From the NCBI GenBank assembly GCA_964427425.1, contig CAYRUD010000012.1, forward strand, positions 186,001-250,000: a DNA stretch of 64,000 nucleotides, written 5' to 3'. Shown piece after piece: positions 27,221 through 36,257 of this stretch (position 1 is the first letter of the stretch; the number at the start of each line of letters is the position of its first letter). The DNA is from CAYRUD01 sp964427425. Its GTDB lineage: Bacteria; Chlamydiota; Chlamydiia; Chlamydiales; FEN-1388. The position numbers were made by a program, and so were the translations under genes. A model generated the notes under the pieces. That model was not told where the DNA came from, ran no database searches, and saw only the letters and a program-made list of their open reading frames with translations.

Positions 27221-28102
27221 GTGTATATTACTTATTTGAAAGTTGTCTGTTCGACTAAGAAAGAATCAAGATCTTTTGGATCAACACTCTCAACGCCTGG
27301 GATTAGAGAAGCATTTTTAATAGATCCTCTCTCGTTAGTTAAAGTCGAGAGCGAAGTAGCCAATGAGGGAGTCATGTGGTATTTCTCTCTTGCGTCAAAA
27401 AAGAGAGACGATTTTATTCATTGGTGCTCATCTCATTATCCTCATATTACTATTGAGGATGCCTCTATAGATATAGATTGGCAGAAGCAGTCAGAAGAGC
27501 ACTCTCCTTATTGGTCGTCAAAGTCAGGCTTTTTAGAAATTCCCCTTGTGGATGGTAAAGATAAATTACAACTTGAGGCGGGTGGCGCATTTGGCGATGG
27601 CTCTCATCCGACAACTCGTCTGATGCTTCAATCCTTACACGATAAGGTGAGAGGTAAAGTCGTTGTTGATATAGGAGCGGGTAACGGAATCTTAGCGTTA
27701 GCGGCCCTTCAATGCGGAGCTCTATCTGCGATTGGTATCGAGATAGATCCAGAAGCCGTCCTGATTGCCATGCGAAATGCTCGTATAAATGGGCTAGCAG
27801 AAAAAGCTTTCTTCTTTAGCTGCGACGAAGCCACTCATTTTGAAGATCGTTTGCAAAAAGAGCTGTATTCACTTGTGTCCAGTGAGCACCTACTCATTCT
27901 TATGAATATGACGTGGGGAGATATTCAACAGGCTCTTCCAATGTATGGAAGCCTTATTGAGCGTGCATCCGAAATGGTTATCTCAGGGATTCTCTTAGAA
28001 CAAAAAGAACAGGTCTGTAGCTATTTCTTTTCAATGTATACGTATAAGCTTATTTCATTCGTAGAAGATGATGGCTGGCTTCTTCTCCATTTTAAGCGAT
28101 AA
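27221..28102 (+). CDS. prmA: ribosomal protein L11 methyltransferase-like (PrmA)
   Basis: PrmA is a SAM-dependent enzyme that trimethylates ribosomal protein L11. The 293-residue protein has the PrmA hallmark AFGDGSHPTTRLML, followed by the SAM-binding motif VVVDIGAGNGILALAALQCGA with the acidic IGIEIDPEAV. The post-motif usually reads N-I-L-A; here it is MNMTWGD, a visible departure, so specificity might be altered. The start is GTG at 27221, following AGGTGTGAG; the region has no earlier start. A terminator directly follows. It stands alone as a single gene. Confidence 0.85.
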   Translation: MYITYLKVVCSTKKESRSFGSTLSTPGIREAFLIDPLSLVKVESEVANEGVMWYFSLASKKRDDFIHWCSSHYPHITIEDASIDIDWQKQSEEHSPYWSSKSGFLEIPLVDGKDKLQLEAGGAFGDGSHPTTRLMLQSLHDKVRGKVVVDIGAGNGILALAALQCGALSAIGIEIDPEAVLIAMRNARINGLAEKAFFFSCDEATHFEDRLQKELYSLVSSEHLLILMNMTWGDIQQALPMYGSLIERASEMVISGILLEQKEQVCSYFFSMYTYKLISFVEDDGWLLLHFKR

Positions 28103-28105
28103 AGG

Positions 28106-28145
28106 AAAAGCCTCTTTCATATCTATGAAGAGGCTTTTATTTTTA
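28106..28145 (+). terminator. Rho-independent terminator after prmA
   Basis: A stem of AAAAGCCTCTTTCAT with ATGAAGAGGCTTTT (28106-28120 with 28125-28138; one bulged T) is followed by ATTTTT. It lies between the convergent prmA and zinc-ribbon genes and may serve both. Confidence 0.85.
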
Positions 28146-28403
28146 ATGACATTTACATGATGATCCGCAGGATGGCCCTTTAGTGGGGTCATTTCCTTGT
28201 GATCCATGTGATGCGCCCTTTGATGCATAGTCAGTAATGTAAAAACCAGAGCCCTTAAAGTGCATTCCAAATGATGAAGAAAGTACTCTCTTAAATGCAT
28301 GGCTTTTGCAATGTGGGCATTCAGTAGATGGAGGAGCGTCCGCTTTTTCAATCAGCTCTGTTTTTACCCCACAAGACTCACAGAAGTACTCATAAAGTGG
28401 CAT
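28143..28403 (-). CDS. FmdB-family zinc-ribbon protein
   Basis: An 86-residue protein of the FmdB (CxxC_CxxC_SSSS) family. It begins MPLYEYFCESCGVKTELI and continues ECPHCKSHAFKRVLSSSF, giving the two CxxC knuckles of a zinc ribbon and the Ser-rich motif. The C terminus is low-complexity, with Gly, Ser and four more cysteines or histidines (SCGSSCKCH). FmdB was named as a putative regulator, but the function of this family is mostly unknown. The gene is monocistronic on the minus strand, with its stop codon inside the prmA terminator region. Confidence 0.85.
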   Translation of the reverse strand: MPLYEYFCESCGVKTELIEKADAPPSTECPHCKSHAFKRVLSSSFGMHFKGSGFYITDYASKGASHGSQGNDPTKGPSCGSSCKCH

Positions 28404-28510
28404 AGGGAAAGTGAAATCCTCCAGTATTTAAGAAATGCTATCGGCTAGAAATTATACTATCTCTTTCAGGATCAGGTCCAACAGATATTTTATAAGCCTT
28501 GTTTTAACAG

Positions 28511-28541
28511 AAAAAAAGCGGCAAGAGAGTTTCTTGCCGCT
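28511..28541 (-). terminator. Rho-independent terminator of groES-groEL
   Basis: A perfect 10-bp stem (AGCGGCAAGA / TCTTGCCGCT, 28517-28526 with 28532-28541) with a 5-base loop is followed on the minus strand by seven T (28511-28517). Confidence 0.92.
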
Positions 28542-28579
28542 AGAAGTCTTTTTGGGGGACATCAAGGTGAAGAGAGAGG

Positions 28580-30259
28580 TTAGAAGTCTCCCATGTCATC
28601 CATGCCGCCCATACCCATTCCACCCATACCGCCCATTCCACCCATGCCTGGATGTCCTGCAGCCATTGGGGCTTTTTTCTTAGGCTTTTCGGTAATCATC
28701 GCAGCTGTTGTCAGAAGGAGTGATGCGACAGATGCCGCATTTGTAAGGGCTGTCTTAGTTACTAATACAGGATCGATGACGCCTTCTTTAATAAGGTCTG
28801 TAAATTGATCAGTAAGACCATTATAACCCCATGATCCTGATGCTTCATAGACTTTTTCAGCAACGAGTTGGCCTTGTTTTCCGCAATTATTAGCTATTGC
28901 GGTGATAGGCTCAAAAGCGGCTTTCTGGATGATATCAACACCGATTGCCTCATCTCCAGAGACTTCTTTTTTCAGTTTTTCTAATACTTTTACTGCGCGA
29001 AGAAGAGCAACTCCTCCTCCTGGGACAACTCCCTCTTGAACTGCAGCTCGCGTCGCATGGAGAGCATCTTCAACTCGAGCTTTCTTTTCTTTCATCTCTG
29101 TTTCTGTTGCAGCTCCAACATTGATGACAGCAACGCCACCGACAAGGCGAGCTAAGCGCTCTTCGAGCTTTTCTTTGTCATATGAAGATGACGCATGCTC
29201 GATCTCAGCTCTGATCTCTTGCATTCTTGCCTTCAGCTTCTGATGATCTCCCATTCCATCGACGATAGTAGTCTCATCTTTCGTGATCTTAACTGCTTTT
29301 GCTCGGCCAAAAGAGGTGATAGAGACATCATCTAAGCTTAAGCCTACTTCTTCAGTGATGAGGGTGGCTCCGGTGAGGATAGCGATATCTTGAAGCATTG
29401 CTTTCTTTCTGTCACCGAAACCAGGCGCTTTTACCGCAGCAACAGGAAGGCCGGCCTTGAGTTTATTGACGACTAACGTTGCTAAAGCTTCGCTATCGAC
29501 ATCTTCGGCGATAATTAAGAGAGGTCTTTGTCCTTGAGACATAGACTTTTCAAGGATAGGTACTATATCTTTCGCTGAAGAGAGTTTTTTGTCTGTGATA
29601 AAGATGAGCGCATTATCGAGCTCGACTCGCATAGCTTCTGGATTTGTAATGAAGTATGGGGAAAGGTACCCTTTATCGAATTGCATCCCTTCAACAACAT
29701 CCAAGGTAGTCTCGATACCTTTTGCTTCACTGACAGTGATGATGCCGTCTTTTCCAACTTTTTCCATCGCTTGAGCGATAATGGAACCAATCTCTGGATC
29801 GTTATTTGCTGAGATTGTCGCGGTTTGATGGATCTCGTTTTTACTATTTACTGGTTGAGCGATTGAAGAGAGCTCGTCGACAATAGCGCTAACAGCTTTA
29901 TCGATACCACGCTTTACATCCATTGGATTTGCGCCGGAAGAAATATTCTTCAATCCGAGGCTGAATATTGCTTCTGCCAAGACGATTGCTGTTGTTGTTC
30001 CATCGCCTGCGACATCAGATGTCTTAGATGCAACTTCCTTGACGAGTTGGGCGCCCATGTTTTCAAATTTATCTTTCAGAGTAATCTCTTTAGCAACTGT
30101 GACACCGTCTTTTGTCGAAAGAGGAGAGCCGAACCCTTTGTTGATAACAACGTTTCTACCCTTTGGGCCTAATGTAACTTTTACAGCTCTAGCGAGAGTT
30201 TTAACCCCTCTGTTGAGTGCTTTTAAGGCCTCGTCGTTGAATTGAATCATTTTTGCCAT
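28580..30259 (-). CDS. groEL: chaperonin GroEL (60 kDa)
   Basis: This is the ATP-dependent chaperonin ring subunit that folds proteins with GroES in the cytoplasm. The 559-residue sequence has the start MAKMIQFNDEALKALNRG, LGPKGRNVVINKGFGSP, the ATP-site stretch DVAGDGTTTAIVLA, and the C-terminal Gly-Gly-Met tail (GGMGGMGGMGMGG) ending in DDMGDF, typical of GroEL1 copies that work with GroES. It is second in the groES-groEL operon, 135 bases after groES, and ends in a strong terminator. Heat-shock control is expected through the CIRCE-like site upstream of groES. Chlamydiae usually carry further divergent groEL copies elsewhere; this one looks like the canonical copy. Confidence 0.98.
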   Translation of the reverse strand: MAKMIQFNDEALKALNRGVKTLARAVKVTLGPKGRNVVINKGFGSPLSTKDGVTVAKEITLKDKFENMGAQLVKEVASKTSDVAGDGTTTAIVLAEAIFSLGLKNISSGANPMDVKRGIDKAVSAIVDELSSIAQPVNSKNEIHQTATISANNDPEIGSIIAQAMEKVGKDGIITVSEAKGIETTLDVVEGMQFDKGYLSPYFITNPEAMRVELDNALIFITDKKLSSAKDIVPILEKSMSQGQRPLLIIAEDVDSEALATLVVNKLKAGLPVAAVKAPGFGDRKKAMLQDIAILTGATLITEEVGLSLDDVSITSFGRAKAVKITKDETTIVDGMGDHQKLKARMQEIRAEIEHASSSYDKEKLEERLARLVGGVAVINVGAATETEMKEKKARVEDALHATRAAVQEGVVPGGGVALLRAVKVLEKLKKEVSGDEAIGVDIIQKAAFEPITAIANNCGKQGQLVAEKVYEASGSWGYNGLTDQFTDLIKEGVIDPVLVTKTALTNAASVASLLLTTAAMITEKPKKKAPMAAGHPGMGGMGGMGGMGMGGMDDMGDF

Positions 30260-30394
30260 GGTAACACTCTCTTTGATCTCTGCCTTTAACGCGTTTCTCT
30301 TGGGATTGATGAGGTCATCATTCTAAGAAGAGAATATGTACTAGGAGCTGTATAATTGATGTGCCTTTCCATATTCTCTCTTTCATCAGTTTAT

Positions 30395-30697
30395 TTAAGA
30401 GAGAATTCCGAGAATTTCGCTCTCTTCCATAATTAGGAGCTCTTCAGAATCATCTTTTGTCTGAACGCCCTTCACCTCAGTTCCGGCATATGATGAGAAG
30501 AGAACTTTGTCGCCAACTTTGACAGTGAGCGTTTCTCTTTCTCCCTTGTCGTTGATAGCTCCAGGTCCTACAGCGATGACCTCACCTTCTTTTGGCTTTT
30601 CTTGCGCAGTATCTGGAAGAAGGATTCCGCCTTTTGTCGCTTGTACTTTAGATCGTCGAATAAGGACTCGGCTGCCGAGTGGTCGAACGGTTTTCAT
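30395..30697 (-). CDS. groES: co-chaperonin GroES (10 kDa)
   Basis: GroES caps the GroEL ring. The 100-residue protein has RPLGSRVLIRR, the mobile-loop region SKVQATKGGILLPDTAQEKP, then GEVIAVGPG and the roof-loop region, ending SEILGILS. The ATG at 30697 is preceded on its strand by GGGAGTG, a good ribosome binding site. It is the first gene of the groESL operon, with a leader of about 255 bases between the proposed transcription start and the ATG. Confidence 0.96.
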   Translation of the reverse strand: MKTVRPLGSRVLIRRSKVQATKGGILLPDTAQEKPKEGEVIAVGPGAINDKGERETLTVKVGDKVLFSSYAGTEVKGVQTKDDSEELLIMEESEILGILS

Positions 30698-30929
30698 ATG
30701 TGCACACTCCCGATTAATCCATGAAGTATAATATGTGCGAAATCAGAGTGAAATCGACATCTCTATGACGAGCAATATAAGCTCATATAGAGCCGATGTC
30801 ACCTTGTGTTTAATCTTTCACTCTTTTGCTCTCTCTTAAAGAAGAGGTAATGGAGATCTCACTCTTTAAGTCTTTTTTCATGCTTCAAAAGAGGATGGAA
30901 AAGAGCGTAAAAACCCACGCTGCTATGAC

Positions 30930-30956
30930 TTAGCAGACTGAGTTTTCGTTTGCTAA
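30930..30956 (-). promoter_or_regulatory. CIRCE-like HrcA operator of groESL
   Basis: TTAGCAGAC, nine bases, then GTTTGCTAA form an inverted repeat (8 of 9 positions pair) with the spacing of CIRCE (TTAGCACTC-N9-GAGTGCTAA). The outer TTAGCA/TGCTAA half-sites are intact; the inner three bases differ from consensus. It begins just after a strong -10 element on the minus strand, the usual place for HrcA repression. Confidence 0.8.
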
Positions 30957-30964
30957 CACGAAGT

Positions 30965-30994
30965 AGAGTAAGGTGATATTTCGTTTTTTGTCAA
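30965..30994 (-). promoter_or_regulatory. groESL promoter
   Basis: On the minus strand a consensus TTGACA (30989-30994) is followed after 18 bases by TACTCT (30965-30970). The predicted transcription start falls at the edge of the CIRCE-like repeat. Confidence 0.7.
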
Positions 30995-31033
30995 CGAAGT
31001 GATTCAATTTCTAGCAATCGAAAAAAAAGAGTG

Positions 31034-32350
31034 CTACTTTTCTCCGTAACTTGGAATAAGGTACTGCTTTCTTTTCTCCATGAATTCAGCTCGTTCTTTG
31101 TGATGAAGAGAGCATAGAGCGTCGAAAGGACGTTTTTCTCGGATTAAAATCTCAGCTATTTTCTTAGTTCCGCAAACTTTATAGAACATATCGAGCTGCT
31201 TTTTTTTCTCTTTTTGGGAGAGAACTCCTAAAAGTTCTTTTGGATAGAGTCTCTTTAATGTGTCGAGTATTTGGTAGCATGTTTCGATAGGCGAAAAAGA
31301 TTTTGAAAGAGGGAGAAGAAGGGCTCCTTGGCATTTTTTCCCGGAGAACTGCCCTCCGTAAGGTTTTACCCATATCTCCTGGAAACGAACAAAGGGTGAG
31401 GCTCCTCGGTTCAATTCTTTGACAAATCGCTGTGGATCAATCCAAGGGGCTGTAATTATTTTAAAAGGAAGCGTGTAGCCTACTCCAATGTTAACGAATC
31501 CAAGTTCTCCAATAATGCCTGTAGCAGGATAGAGAAGCGCAGTTGATGCCTCAGGAATATTAGGACTTGTAGGTATCCATGGAAGGCCCGTATCTGAGAA
31601 AAGCATAGAGCGCTTCCATCCAAGCATTGGAACAACAGTAAGGCTTGCGCCAACCTTATATTCAGCATTAAAGTATCGAGCGAGCTCTCCAATCGTCATT
31701 CCATGCCGATAAGGGACATTAATATAGCCGACAAATGAGCGAAAGGGTTCCTCAAGCATAGGTCCTTCGGCGATCATGCCGCCTAATGGATTAGGGCGGT
31801 CGAGAACGACAACTTTAATATTCCATTTAGCGGCCTCTTCCATGCAGTAGAGAAGTGTGGTCGCGAAGGTATATGATCTAGAGCCTAAGTCTTGGATGTC
31901 GTAAACAAGGACTTCTATCCCCTGGAGCATCTCTCTTGTAGGGCGTCTGGTAGTTCCATGAAGGCTAATCACAGGTATGTTTTTATAGGTTGTCTCTTTG
32001 ACAGCCTCTCCCGCGTACATCTCTCCCATCAAACCATGCTCAGGAGCAAAGAGTGCTTGAAGGCGAAAAGTGCCTCGCTCATGCTCTTTGACAAAGACAT
32101 CGCAGGTTTTTTCGAAGTTCTTATTGATGGCTGTGTGGTTTGTAATTAATCCAACTCTTTTCTTCTCAAGGAGATATCGATATGATGAAGAAAAAAGTCT
32201 ATCAACGCCAACTTGAACCACTGCTCGTTCTTGTTTTTCTATTCCCACCGATGCATACACGCAATCGCTTGAAAAAAGGTTGGATAGCATTACTACAATG
32301 AAGAGAAGTGAGGTGAATGTTACAAGAAGTTGTTTCTTCATTTCTTTCAT
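31034..32350 (-). CDS. DUF1343/NamZ-type exo-beta-N-acetylmuramidase, exported
   Basis: The family (DUF1343) includes NamZ, which removes MurNAc from the ends of peptidoglycan fragments. The sequence has a signal peptide (KKQLLVTFTSLLFIVVMLSNLF). The mature part contains VGLITNHTAIN, LQALFAPEHGLMGEMYAGE, VLVYDIQDLGSRSYTFATTL, VVVLDRPNPLGG, PYRHGMTIGELARYFN, PWIPTSPNIP and GVGYTLPF, all family-typical blocks. The long frame begins at 32419, but the start at 32350 or 32341 (MKEMKKQ) gives an ordinary signal peptide. It may recycle or trim peptidoglycan in the periplasm. It is divergent from uvrD. Confidence 0.88.
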   Translation of the reverse strand: MKEMKKQLLVTFTSLLFIVVMLSNLFSSDCVYASVGIEKQERAVVQVGVDRLFSSSYRYLLEKKRVGLITNHTAINKNFEKTCDVFVKEHERGTFRLQALFAPEHGLMGEMYAGEAVKETTYKNIPVISLHGTTRRPTREMLQGIEVLVYDIQDLGSRSYTFATTLLYCMEEAAKWNIKVVVLDRPNPLGGMIAEGPMLEEPFRSFVGYINVPYRHGMTIGELARYFNAEYKVGASLTVVPMLGWKRSMLFSDTGLPWIPTSPNIPEASTALLYPATGIIGELGFVNIGVGYTLPFKIITAPWIDPQRFVKELNRGASPFVRFQEIWVKPYGGQFSGKKCQGALLLPLSKSFSPIETCYQILDTLKRLYPKELLGVLSQKEKKKQLDMFYKVCGTKKIAEILIREKRPFDALCSLHHKERAEFMEKRKQYLIPSYGEK

Positions 32351-32581
32351 GAGCCGTGGCACGTTTTGTCTTTTTGATGCATAAGATAAGGAGAGTTTTG
32401 TTGTACCTGACGATTTCAAAAAATTGAATAAAGAAATAGGGTGATTTTACTTCGCGGTGCATGTTTGATTGTTCGATATACTGCTTTTCAAACAATCAAA
32501 GGCGGGAGTAAAATTGATAAACTCAATCATGAATCTTTCTCATTATCTGCTTGTAGGACACATTGCGTGCTAGACACTTCT

Positions 32582-34996
32582 ATGGATGAGACCTCATTTT
32601 TTTCTTCGCCAAGTACTTCTTCTTTCGAGGAAGAATCTCTTTTTACTCCGTCGCAAAACCATGCCTCTCATCAAGGGGGCTTGTCTGAGCATGTAATAGA
32701 AAAATTACATGCTGAGATGAAAAAGCTGAATAAAGAGCAAAAAGCTGCGGTGGAATTTGGCTCTGGGCCTCTTCTCGTCATAGCTGGCGCAGGCTCCGGA
32801 AAAACTAAAGTCGCAACATTGAGAATCGCTCATCTTATCTCAAAAGGTGTCTCGCCTCGAGCGATTATCGGAGTAACATTTACGAACAAAGCTGCTAAGG
32901 AGATGAAGGAGCGAGTTCATGCTCTTTTAGGTTCTACAGTTTTAGTAACAACGTTCCATAGTTTAGGCGCACGAATTTTAAGAGAATTTGCCGATAGAAT
33001 TGGGTATCAATCCACTTTTGTCATCTATGATGAAGATGAAAGAGAAAAGTTGATGAAGATGTGCTTAAAAAGGCTTCAAGAGTCGCAAGACACAAGATAT
33101 CACTCTCTAACTGCTGATGAGGCAATAAAAGTAATTTCACAGCTGAAAAATAAGTCTTCTTCCGAGCTGACTTCAGGTGTCACCCCCGAGATTTATGATC
33201 TCTTTTTAATGTATCAGCAAGAGATGAAGAAAGCGTCAGCTATGGATTTTGATGACCTTCAATTTAAGACACTCGAGCTGCTTAGAGATTTTCCTGATGT
33301 CAGAGAGGTTCTTAATCGGCGTTGGAATTATCTCTTAGTTGATGAGTATCAAGATACTAATGATGTGCAGTCTGAGATAGCTGAATTTCTCTCGGGTCCT
33401 TCTAAAAATATCTTTGCGGTCGGTGATCCTGATCAGTCGATCTATTCATGGAGAGGTGCAAATCTCTCGCATATTCTATCATTCCAAGATCGCTTCCAAG
33501 GCGCGCAAGTTATTCGACTCGAACAAAACTACCGAAGTACTAATACAATCCTTGAGGCCTCGAACGCAGTTATTCGCAATAACCATAAGCGGCTTGAGAA
33601 AAACTTGTGGAGCGCAAGAGGAAAAGGCGAGCCTATTTCTTGCTTTGTAGCGAGGACTGAACGGCAAGAGGCGGAATTTGTCGCAGATGGTATTGAGCAA
33701 CTTACTCGAGAAACAGATATTACTCCTTCCGAGATCGCGATCCTCTATCGGACGAATGCTCAATCAAGAAGCTTTGAAGATGAACTGATACGAAGAAGAA
33801 TTCCATATGTCATCTGGGGAGGTCTTTCTTTCTATCAGAGAAAAGAGATCAAAGACATTATATCCTACGCGCGTCTTGTGCTTCTTCCACAGGACACTAT
33901 AGCATTCCAGCGCGTAATTAATGTTCCAAAGCGTGGTGTTGGCTCAACAACTGTTGAAAAACTTATAGCGTACTCAGCTTTGAAGGGAATCCCGATCGCT
34001 GATCTTATAGTTCAGCTTGTCGAATCTAGCTTTGAGAAAGCAAAATTTCCTCAGCTTGATTTGACTCTCACTTCGCGTCATAAGCAAGGCTTAGAGAGCT
34101 TTTCAAAAGCTTTACTGCTTATGCGGTCAAAAGTAACTTCGCAGAGCGCATTTCAACTCATCTCCTCTGCGATTCATGATACGGGTTACCTTCAGTACCT
34201 CGAAGAAGAAGGAGAGGAGACTTTTGTAGATCGAAGAGAAAACTTAGAGCAGTTACTTGCGAAGGCATCCGAATGGGACTCTGAACAAGTAGAAACAGAA
34301 AATCAAGAAGAGCCAATGAATAAGTCTCATGCACTCTTTCAGTTTTTTGAGACACTTGCTCTTGAAACCGCAAAACAAGAGGCTCTCGATGGCTCTGAAA
34401 GAGTCACCTTAGCTACCGTCCATAATGCGAAGGGCCTTGAATTCACTTCTGTATTTTTGGTTGGATTAGAAGAAGATCTCTTCCCGCATATCAACGTAAA
34501 GTGGATGAAAGAGGGGTATAATCCTGAGGAGATTGAAGAAGAAAGGCGACTCATGTATGTAGGGATGACGCGAGCTAAAGATTTCCTTTCATTATCTCTT
34601 TCTCAAAATCGCATGCTATGGGGTGGGCATCGGTCGATGAGGCCCAGCCGATTTCTTTATGAAGTTCCCCAAGCATATTTAAAAAAGGTCGGCCGATTTA
34701 TTCCTCCACAGTCTCGTCTGAAACACCAAGAGCCTCATCCATCAGTAGCTCCTAAGGCTTTTGTCAGCCGTAAGGAACATGTTCCAGCTCCAGAGTCTGT
34801 CATGAAGGAATCAGTGATACGAGAGCAGTTTGCAATAGGCGATGTTGTCTTTCACGCAGTCCATGGCCTGGGTAAAATCGAAGATATACAAGAAGGATCA
34901 ATGGGGCTTACCTATATTATTCGATTTACGACGGATGGGTGTGTTCGGAAGATGGTGGCTTCCTTAGCTCCGCTGACAAGAATACAAAGAGTATAA
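32582..34996 (+). CDS. uvrD: UvrD/PcrA-type DNA helicase
   Basis: This superfamily 1A 3'-5' DNA helicase acts in nucleotide excision and mismatch repair. It has motif Ia-type sequences, Walker A VIAGAGSGKTKVATLRI, GVTFTNKAAKEM, motif II VDEYQDTN, motif III GDPDQSIYSWRGA, motif IV-type LEQNYRST, TVHNAKGLEF and motif VI EERRLMYVGMTRAKDFL. The C terminus ends with a Tudor-like segment GDVVFHAVHGLGKIE. The open frame reaches back to 32441, but the first 47 residues are unlike any helicase, so ATG 32582 (MDETSFFSS) is chosen. It is followed after 22 bases by a membrane protein gene. Confidence 0.96.
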   Translation: MDETSFFSSPSTSSFEEESLFTPSQNHASHQGGLSEHVIEKLHAEMKKLNKEQKAAVEFGSGPLLVIAGAGSGKTKVATLRIAHLISKGVSPRAIIGVTFTNKAAKEMKERVHALLGSTVLVTTFHSLGARILREFADRIGYQSTFVIYDEDEREKLMKMCLKRLQESQDTRYHSLTADEAIKVISQLKNKSSSELTSGVTPEIYDLFLMYQQEMKKASAMDFDDLQFKTLELLRDFPDVREVLNRRWNYLLVDEYQDTNDVQSEIAEFLSGPSKNIFAVGDPDQSIYSWRGANLSHILSFQDRFQGAQVIRLEQNYRSTNTILEASNAVIRNNHKRLEKNLWSARGKGEPISCFVARTERQEAEFVADGIEQLTRETDITPSEIAILYRTNAQSRSFEDELIRRRIPYVIWGGLSFYQRKEIKDIISYARLVLLPQDTIAFQRVINVPKRGVGSTTVEKLIAYSALKGIPIADLIVQLVESSFEKAKFPQLDLTLTSRHKQGLESFSKALLLMRSKVTSQSAFQLISSAIHDTGYLQYLEEEGEETFVDRRENLEQLLAKASEWDSEQVETENQEEPMNKSHALFQFFETLALETAKQEALDGSERVTLATVHNAKGLEFTSVFLVGLEEDLFPHINVKWMKEGYNPEEIEEERRLMYVGMTRAKDFLSLSLSQNRMLWGGHRSMRPSRFLYEVPQAYLKKVGRFIPPQSRLKHQEPHPSVAPKAFVSRKEHVPAPESVMKESVIREQFAIGDVVFHAVHGLGKIEDIQEGSMGLTYIIRFTTDGCVRKMVASLAPLTRIQRV

Positions 34997-35018
34997 AAAG
35001 AGGCGGAGCTGTTGATAT

Positions 35019-35987
35019 ATGATTTCGGATGGGACTATAGATTGTAAAAGAGCTGAAGAATGCTCAACACTTTTTTATAAGGTGCGAGAGCTTGAAATGA
35101 GCGGCTTTTTTCTTTCTTCAAACGAAATCTCATATCAAAACTATCTTGATACAGCCTCACTTCGGAAGCGATGTTTTGAGCAAGCGCAGAGGATGGTTCA
35201 AAAGGAAGATGTGCCTACAGGGGATGTTTTAGAGCTTTGCTCTATAGTAAAAGAAGAGCTGTCGAAGATGATCAATTCTTCTTTAGATAGCATACCTGTA
35301 TCTGTTTCTAAAAAAGGACTTTATCCCTGGGAGCCTGCATGCTGTTGGATTGAGGAGTGGGAAGCAAAAGAAAGCTCATCTTCTGTTCTTCTTATCCCTC
35401 GCATTCAGTTAAGTTCGAGTCTCAAGAAAGAGAGTTTTGCCTCACCCCTCTTCTTGAAAATTGGACCTTCTCCGGAGGCAATTATAGCTCATGAGTATAT
35501 TCACGCACTTCGAGCTCATTTTTTAAGTCATCAATATGAAGAGTATATTGCCTATTGGTTCTGCAGATTTTTCTCTCGTAATACATTAGACCTTATTCGA
35601 TTTTACTTTGGTCCTCTCTTTGCAGGAGCGAGGGAAGTTGTACTGTGGAGTCTCTTGGTTATAGCGTCTACTATGGCTTTGCCATTTTTAGAATCCTACG
35701 AGGGTATATTGATCTTAGTCTCGCTTCTTCTTTTTCTCCCTCTTATTCGCCTTATCTTTCGTTGGATGCGGTTTTCTTCAGCTGTTCGCTCGCTACTGAG
35801 TGTATTCGAAGAAAAATATATTCATGCGGTTCTAGTTAGATTAGAAGACTCAGAGATTAATGCATTTGCTTCTCTTAAAGAGAGAAAAGATGTTTTATCT
35901 TATATTCATCAAAGAACAGATAATGGTGATTTAAAGTTTTGTTATATTAAAGAGATGTTTCTCAAGAACGAGAATGAAATACGATGA
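35019..35987 (+). CDS. membrane protein with HExxH zinc-peptidase motif
   Basis: I do not recognise a named family. The 322-residue protein has EAIIAHEYIHALRAHFLSH at about residues 150-168: HEYIH fits HExxH, the zinc site of many metallopeptidases. A nearby YEEYIAYWF could give the third ligand. Two hydrophobic helices follow (VVLWSLLVIASTMALPFL and GILILVSLLLFLPLIRLIF, about 208-248). The N-terminal half is soluble. It starts 22 bases after uvrD and is probably co-transcribed. The ATG at 35019 is the first available. A peptidase role is inferred from the motif and needs testing; the motif alone can occur by chance. Confidence 0.65.
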   Translation: MISDGTIDCKRAEECSTLFYKVRELEMSGFFLSSNEISYQNYLDTASLRKRCFEQAQRMVQKEDVPTGDVLELCSIVKEELSKMINSSLDSIPVSVSKKGLYPWEPACCWIEEWEAKESSSSVLLIPRIQLSSSLKKESFASPLFLKIGPSPEAIIAHEYIHALRAHFLSHQYEEYIAYWFCRFFSRNTLDLIRFYFGPLFAGAREVVLWSLLVIASTMALPFLESYEGILILVSLLLFLPLIRLIFRWMRFSSAVRSLLSVFEEKYIHAVLVRLEDSEINAFASLKERKDVLSYIHQRTDNGDLKFCYIKEMFLKNENEIR

Positions 35988-36257
35988 GTGGAGCGCTCGA
36001 AAAGATAGTCTTTCTATCTTCAAAGGGCTGGGATATTGAATTAATAGAGATTTTTCCCAAAAATTGATACTGGTTTGGTTTTTCCTTGAAAGTTGAAAAC
36101 TCTTTTGGCAGCCTCAAGGAATTCCACGTCTCTTCATCTTTTTGATAGATCTCAAGAGATACTACAATGTAAACGTTGAAAACCAAAAAACGAGAGTATT
36201 GGGAACTGGTTATTATAGGATCCTGACCCTCTCATGAGATGACAAAGGCGATATGTA

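Larger units (their letters stand above)
30698..31033. other. groESL leader and promoter region
   Basis: This 336-base gap holds the proposed groESL promoter and CIRCE-like operator near its far end (30930-30994). The 232 bases between the operator and groES are an untranslated leader with no reading frame that I can recognise. Confidence 0.5.

Noticed and set aside
28435..28808. Plus-strand Pro-rich open frames opposite the groEL 3' end
   Set aside because: The Pro-rich sequence is the antisense of the groEL Gly-Gly-Met tail.
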